A stretch of DNA of 64,000 bases from Natrinema caseinilyticum. Its GTDB lineage: Archaea; Halobacteriota; Halobacteria; Halobacteriales; Natrialbaceae. The DNA lies in the NCBI RefSeq assembly GCF_024227435.1, contig NZ_CP100447.1, forward strand, positions 1 to 64,000, in the 5' to 3' direction. The notes beneath the pieces are model-generated. The model made no database searches. It was not told the origin of the DNA and saw only the letters and a list, made by a program, of their open reading frames with translations. Position numbers and translations under genes: made by a program. How positions within the stretch are numbered: the stretch's first letter is position 1; each line of letters begins with the position of its first letter. Shown piece after piece: positions 61,339-64,000 of this stretch.

Positions 61339-63027
61339 ATGTCCAGCAGTGAAATCGACGATCATATGATTCCAGATAGATTGGCCGAGTGTGAGCAATG
61401 GATCTGTTGGCAGGAGGTCGAACGTGATGGGAAGCCGACAAAGGTTCCAATCAAGCCCTATCACACAAGTGGGACTTCGAACGCCAGTGCAACGGACCCC
61501 GCAACGTGGCGTGATCTCCAGAGCGCGCTCGAGTTCCACCAGAGCGACCGCGTCGACACCGATGGGATTGGATTCGTCTTCGCCTCCGAGACATCTATCG
61601 TCGGCGTTGACCTGGATGACTGCCGTGACCCTGATACTGGTGACCTCACTGACTGGGCTCGTGATATCGTCGAGCGACTCGATTCCTACACTGAGGTTTC
61701 TCCATCTGGCCGCGGTGTTCACGTCCTCCTCGAAGGAGAACTCCCGCCTGGACGCAACCGGCGTGGTGACGTCGAGATGTACGACGAAGCTCGCTTCTTT
61801 ACCGTCACGACCGACCACGTCGAAGGGACGCCTGAGACAATTGCTCGCCGGCAAGACGCATTGCTCGGTGTACACTACGAATACGTTCAGTCCTCATCTG
61901 ATTCGGATACTGAGGCAGTTGACCTCGATCAGGCAATCAACGCGGTAGCGAAGAATGGGAACGAAGCGTCGGATGGCGAGTCGGCTGGTGATTCACCCGC
62001 TGGAGAGTCGGGTGATGAGAAACCACAGGCCATCGGTTCGAAGTCGAGTCTGTATGCTCGCTATGGCCTCGATTTCCCGGACATAGAAGATCCGGCGCTC
62101 GAAGTCGCACTGCACAGTTGCAGCGTAGATATCCTTCCTGATGATCCCCCGACTACACTCGACGAAATCGTCGGTCCCGGGGTCGACCTCGACGATGACG
62201 CACTCCTCCAGCAGGCGATGGCCTCGAAAAGTGGCGACACCATCGCGGCTCTCTACGATGGAAACAAGGAACTCTGGGCATCGCCTGAGAGCCGATATCC
62301 CTCGCAGTCGGAGGCAGACATGGGGCTGTGTTTCTATCTGGGGTTTTGGACCGGTGGCGATCCTGAACGGATGGATCGCTTGTTCCGGGATTCTGGCCTC
62401 TACCGGGGTAAGTGGGATCGGGTCCACTTCGCGAACGGCGCGACGTATGGAGACGTGTGTATCGCTCGGACGCTCTTGACTATCGATGACTACTACACAC
62501 CGCCAACGGACCGAGAGCGTTCAACACCTGATGACCGAAACGAAAACCTGGATGAGACGGCACTCTCGGAGGAGCCAGCTCATAACACTGGTTCTGATCT
62601 CGTGGATACTGACGCCGTTGACGACGCTCGTCGTTTAGCCGCAAAGGTACAACGTCAGCAGCGTGAACTTGACGAGAAGCGTGAGCGGATTGCAGAATTA
62701 GAGAGTCGGCTTCGTCAGTATCGGACAGTTCTCGGGATTGACCCTGCCAGCGAGAGGACTCTCCTCAGAGAATTGAGGGACACAGACACTGTCACCAGCA
62801 ACGGGAGTCGAAGCCACCCTAGCCGCCAGTCCTGGACTGGACAACACGGCGACAGTGAATCCAAGGATGGTGCTGAGCTACATTCGAATGGACAGGACCA
62901 GCCTGATCGCGAGGAGACGGCTACTGATGATGTACTCCCCTCTGATGAAGAACTCAGTGGGACATCAGATGAGGAGAAGCCATCCTCGAGTGGATTACTC
63001 AATCGTCTTCGCCGGCGACTGTCTTGA
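61339..63027 (+). CDS. NrS-1-type primase-polymerase family protein
   Basis: A 562-residue protein. IPDRLAECEQWICWQ, KVPIKPYHT, GIGFVFA, VGVDLDDC (metal-binding acidic pair, near residue 92) and SPSGRGVHVLLEG (histidine motif, near residue 123) give the primase-polymerase (AEP) fold. GLCFYLGFWTGGDPERMDRLFRDSG and KWDRVHFANGATYGD (near residue 330-370) match the helix-bundle domain found in NrS-1-type phage primase-polymerases. A coiled coil at about 425-470 and a disordered acidic tail follow; there is no helicase domain. It probably primes or copies DNA during transfer or replication. The 248 bases upstream contain no clear promoter. Confidence 0.75.
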   Translation: MSSSEIDDHMIPDRLAECEQWICWQEVERDGKPTKVPIKPYHTSGTSNASATDPATWRDLQSALEFHQSDRVDTDGIGFVFASETSIVGVDLDDCRDPDTGDLTDWARDIVERLDSYTEVSPSGRGVHVLLEGELPPGRNRRGDVEMYDEARFFTVTTDHVEGTPETIARRQDALLGVHYEYVQSSSDSDTEAVDLDQAINAVAKNGNEASDGESAGDSPAGESGDEKPQAIGSKSSLYARYGLDFPDIEDPALEVALHSCSVDILPDDPPTTLDEIVGPGVDLDDDALLQQAMASKSGDTIAALYDGNKELWASPESRYPSQSEADMGLCFYLGFWTGGDPERMDRLFRDSGLYRGKWDRVHFANGATYGDVCIARTLLTIDDYYTPPTDRERSTPDDRNENLDETALSEEPAHNTGSDLVDTDAVDDARRLAAKVQRQQRELDEKRERIAELESRLRQYRTVLGIDPASERTLLRELRDTDTVTSNGSRSHPSRQSWTGQHGDSESKDGAELHSNGQDQPDREETATDDVLPSDEELSGTSDEEKPSSSGLLNRLRRRLS

Positions 63028-63173
63028 GACGCCGCCAATAACAAACTGCTGCACCCTGTTTCACCAGCTGGCGTTACGTGGATCTGGATATCTATCGGCT
63101 CCCAGTAGTTCAGGAATGGGTGACATTTATTTATCCGTGACTTGTGCTTCTATCTCACTGTCTAGTCGTACTC

Positions 63174-64000
63174 ATGAAGGACGCCCTGGAACTACTGTAC
63201 ACGGGAGATCTCCACCTCGGCCGTCACCCGAGTCGAATTCCGGATGATTTGGATGGTCCGGAGCTGTCGCCGAAAGCCGTCTGGCTGTCGACGGTCCAGG
63301 AGGCAATCGACCGGGATGTCGACGCGGTCGTGATTGCTGGTGATGTCGTCGATCAGGAGAATCGCTACTTCGAGGCGTACGGCGCGTTCGAAGATGGAGT
63401 TGCACAACTCGACGAAGCTGGGATTCCAGTCGTTGTGGTAGCCGGGAACCACGACTTCGATGCCCTCCCTGATATGGTCGATAACCTCGACGCTGACACG
63501 CTCCAGTTCCTCGGGAGAGACGGGCAGTGGGAACGTTGGACGCTCGAACGGGACGGCAAGCCCATCGCCCACTTCGATGGCTGGTCGTTTTCGGCCGAAC
63601 ACGTCTACGAGTCCCCGCTCGATGAGTATGACCTCCCGGCGACCGATGACGCTCCTCAGATCGGAGTACTTCACGCCGACCTCAACTCGCGAGGCAGCCG
63701 GTACGCACCGGTTCTGTCGAGCGAACTCCGCGACACCGCGGCAGATGCCTGGTTACTCGGTCATATTCACAGTCCAGGCATCCAGATCGACTCGCGTCCA
63801 CTGGCGTTGTACTCGGGGTCGCCACAACCCCTTGACCCAGGGGAACAGCAAGCCCACGGCCCGTGGACGATAACGATACCTGAAAACGGAGACGTACAAG
63901 CTGAACAGATTCCCCTGGCATCCGTTCGCTACGACAGGGTTTCTGTCGACGTCTCCGGGGTAGACGACCCACAGGAAGCGACCGCCGTCATTTCGGACGA
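63174..64000 (+). CDS. SbcD/Mre11-like metallophosphoesterase, cut by the window end
   Basis: The first 275 codons of a calcineurin-type nuclease starting MKDALELLYTGDLHLGR. Metal-binding motifs are GDLHLGR (DxH), VVIAGDVVD, VVVAGNHDF, LHADLNSRG and LLGHIHSPG, in the right order for Mre11/SbcD. The partner (SbcC/Rad50 ATPase) would lie past the window. An AT-rich ATTTATTTATCC is about 40-50 bases upstream. Haloarchaea also have chromosomal Mre11; this shorter, SbcD-like version may serve the element or defence. Confidence 0.85.
   Translation, partial: MKDALELLYTGDLHLGRHPSRIPDDLDGPELSPKAVWLSTVQEAIDRDVDAVVIAGDVVDQENRYFEAYGAFEDGVAQLDEAGIPVVVVAGNHDFDALPDMVDNLDADTLQFLGRDGQWERWTLERDGKPIAHFDGWSFSAEHVYESPLDEYDLPATDDAPQIGVLHADLNSRGSRYAPVLSSELRDTAADAWLLGHIHSPGIQIDSRPLALYSGSPQPLDPGEQQAHGPWTITIPENGDVQAEQIPLASVRYDRVSVDVSGVDDPQEATAVISD

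Noticed and set aside
1-64000. tRNA, rRNA or insertion sequences
   Set aside because: I saw no transposase frame, terminal repeats with target duplications, or RNA gene signatures. Reading by eye could miss a short RNA.

Overview
The window is haloarchaeal DNA from a large plasmid, megaplasmid or integrated conjugative element. The proteins are acidic, codon third positions are GC-rich, and many promoters look archaeal, with a TATA-like box 25-32 bases before an ATG and no Shine-Dalgarno. Replicon functions are present: a ParA partition pair (139-1535) next to phased 9-bp repeats, and an Orc1/Cdc6 gene (30980-32443) bracketed by seven origin-recognition-box-like repeats. A conjugation-type type IV secretion system (T4SS) fills 37.8-61 kb.

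Layout. 0-1.5 kb: partition. 1.6-22.3 kb: a minus-strand BREX phage-defence cluster that I read as the archaeal type 5 form, transcribed as brxA, brxC, brxB, a second brxC, a PD-(D/E)XK nuclease, a small unknown gene, pglX, pglZ, a zinc-ribbon gene and brxHII. 22.5-29.3 kb: a divergent AddB-like/AddA-like nuclease-helicase pair. 29.4-33.5 kb: a CoiA-like gene, the replication origin with orc1, and a small gene. 33.6-37.6 kb: an McrBC restriction pair with an identical-geometry inverted repeat on each side. 37.8-46.7 kb: a minus-strand T4SS operon (AAA ATPase, VirB6/TrbL-like, VirB4, two further membrane proteins, two small ribbon-helix-helix-like proteins, micro-ORFs). 46.8-49.6 kb: a divergent pilin-like gene and a large surface protein. 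49.7-56.2 kb: accessory genes (DUF4209-like, propeller/TPR, YdjM-like, zinc ribbon, second pilin-like protein, orphan antitoxin-like protein, GTPase). 56.3-61.1 kb: third pilin-like gene and a VirD4/TraG-like coupling ATPase with an extra C-terminal domain. 61.3-64 kb: a NrS-1-type primase-polymerase relative and the start of an SbcD/Mre11-like nuclease.

How it fits together. The element replicates from its own Orc1 origin, is probably segregated by ParA, appears able to transfer by a T4SS, and carries at least three defence or nuclease modules. The most unusual signal is regulatory: four tandem 13-bp palindromes (TGCG-N5-CGCA) at an exact 17-bp period lie between the two divergent T4SS operons. 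The same array recurs before the pilin gene at 56316, and a reduced version precedes the pilin-like gene at 53872, at almost the same distance from each start codon. Two small ribbon-helix-helix-like proteins at the head of the T4SS operon are candidate regulators. Other less expected signals are the 9-bp register shared between the noncoding region before parA and the coding sequence of its partner, the inverted repeats around McrBC, and two micro-ORFs that bridge T4SS genes with overlaps at both ends.

Function calls come from reading motifs. No database search was run. GC contrasts are estimates by eye.
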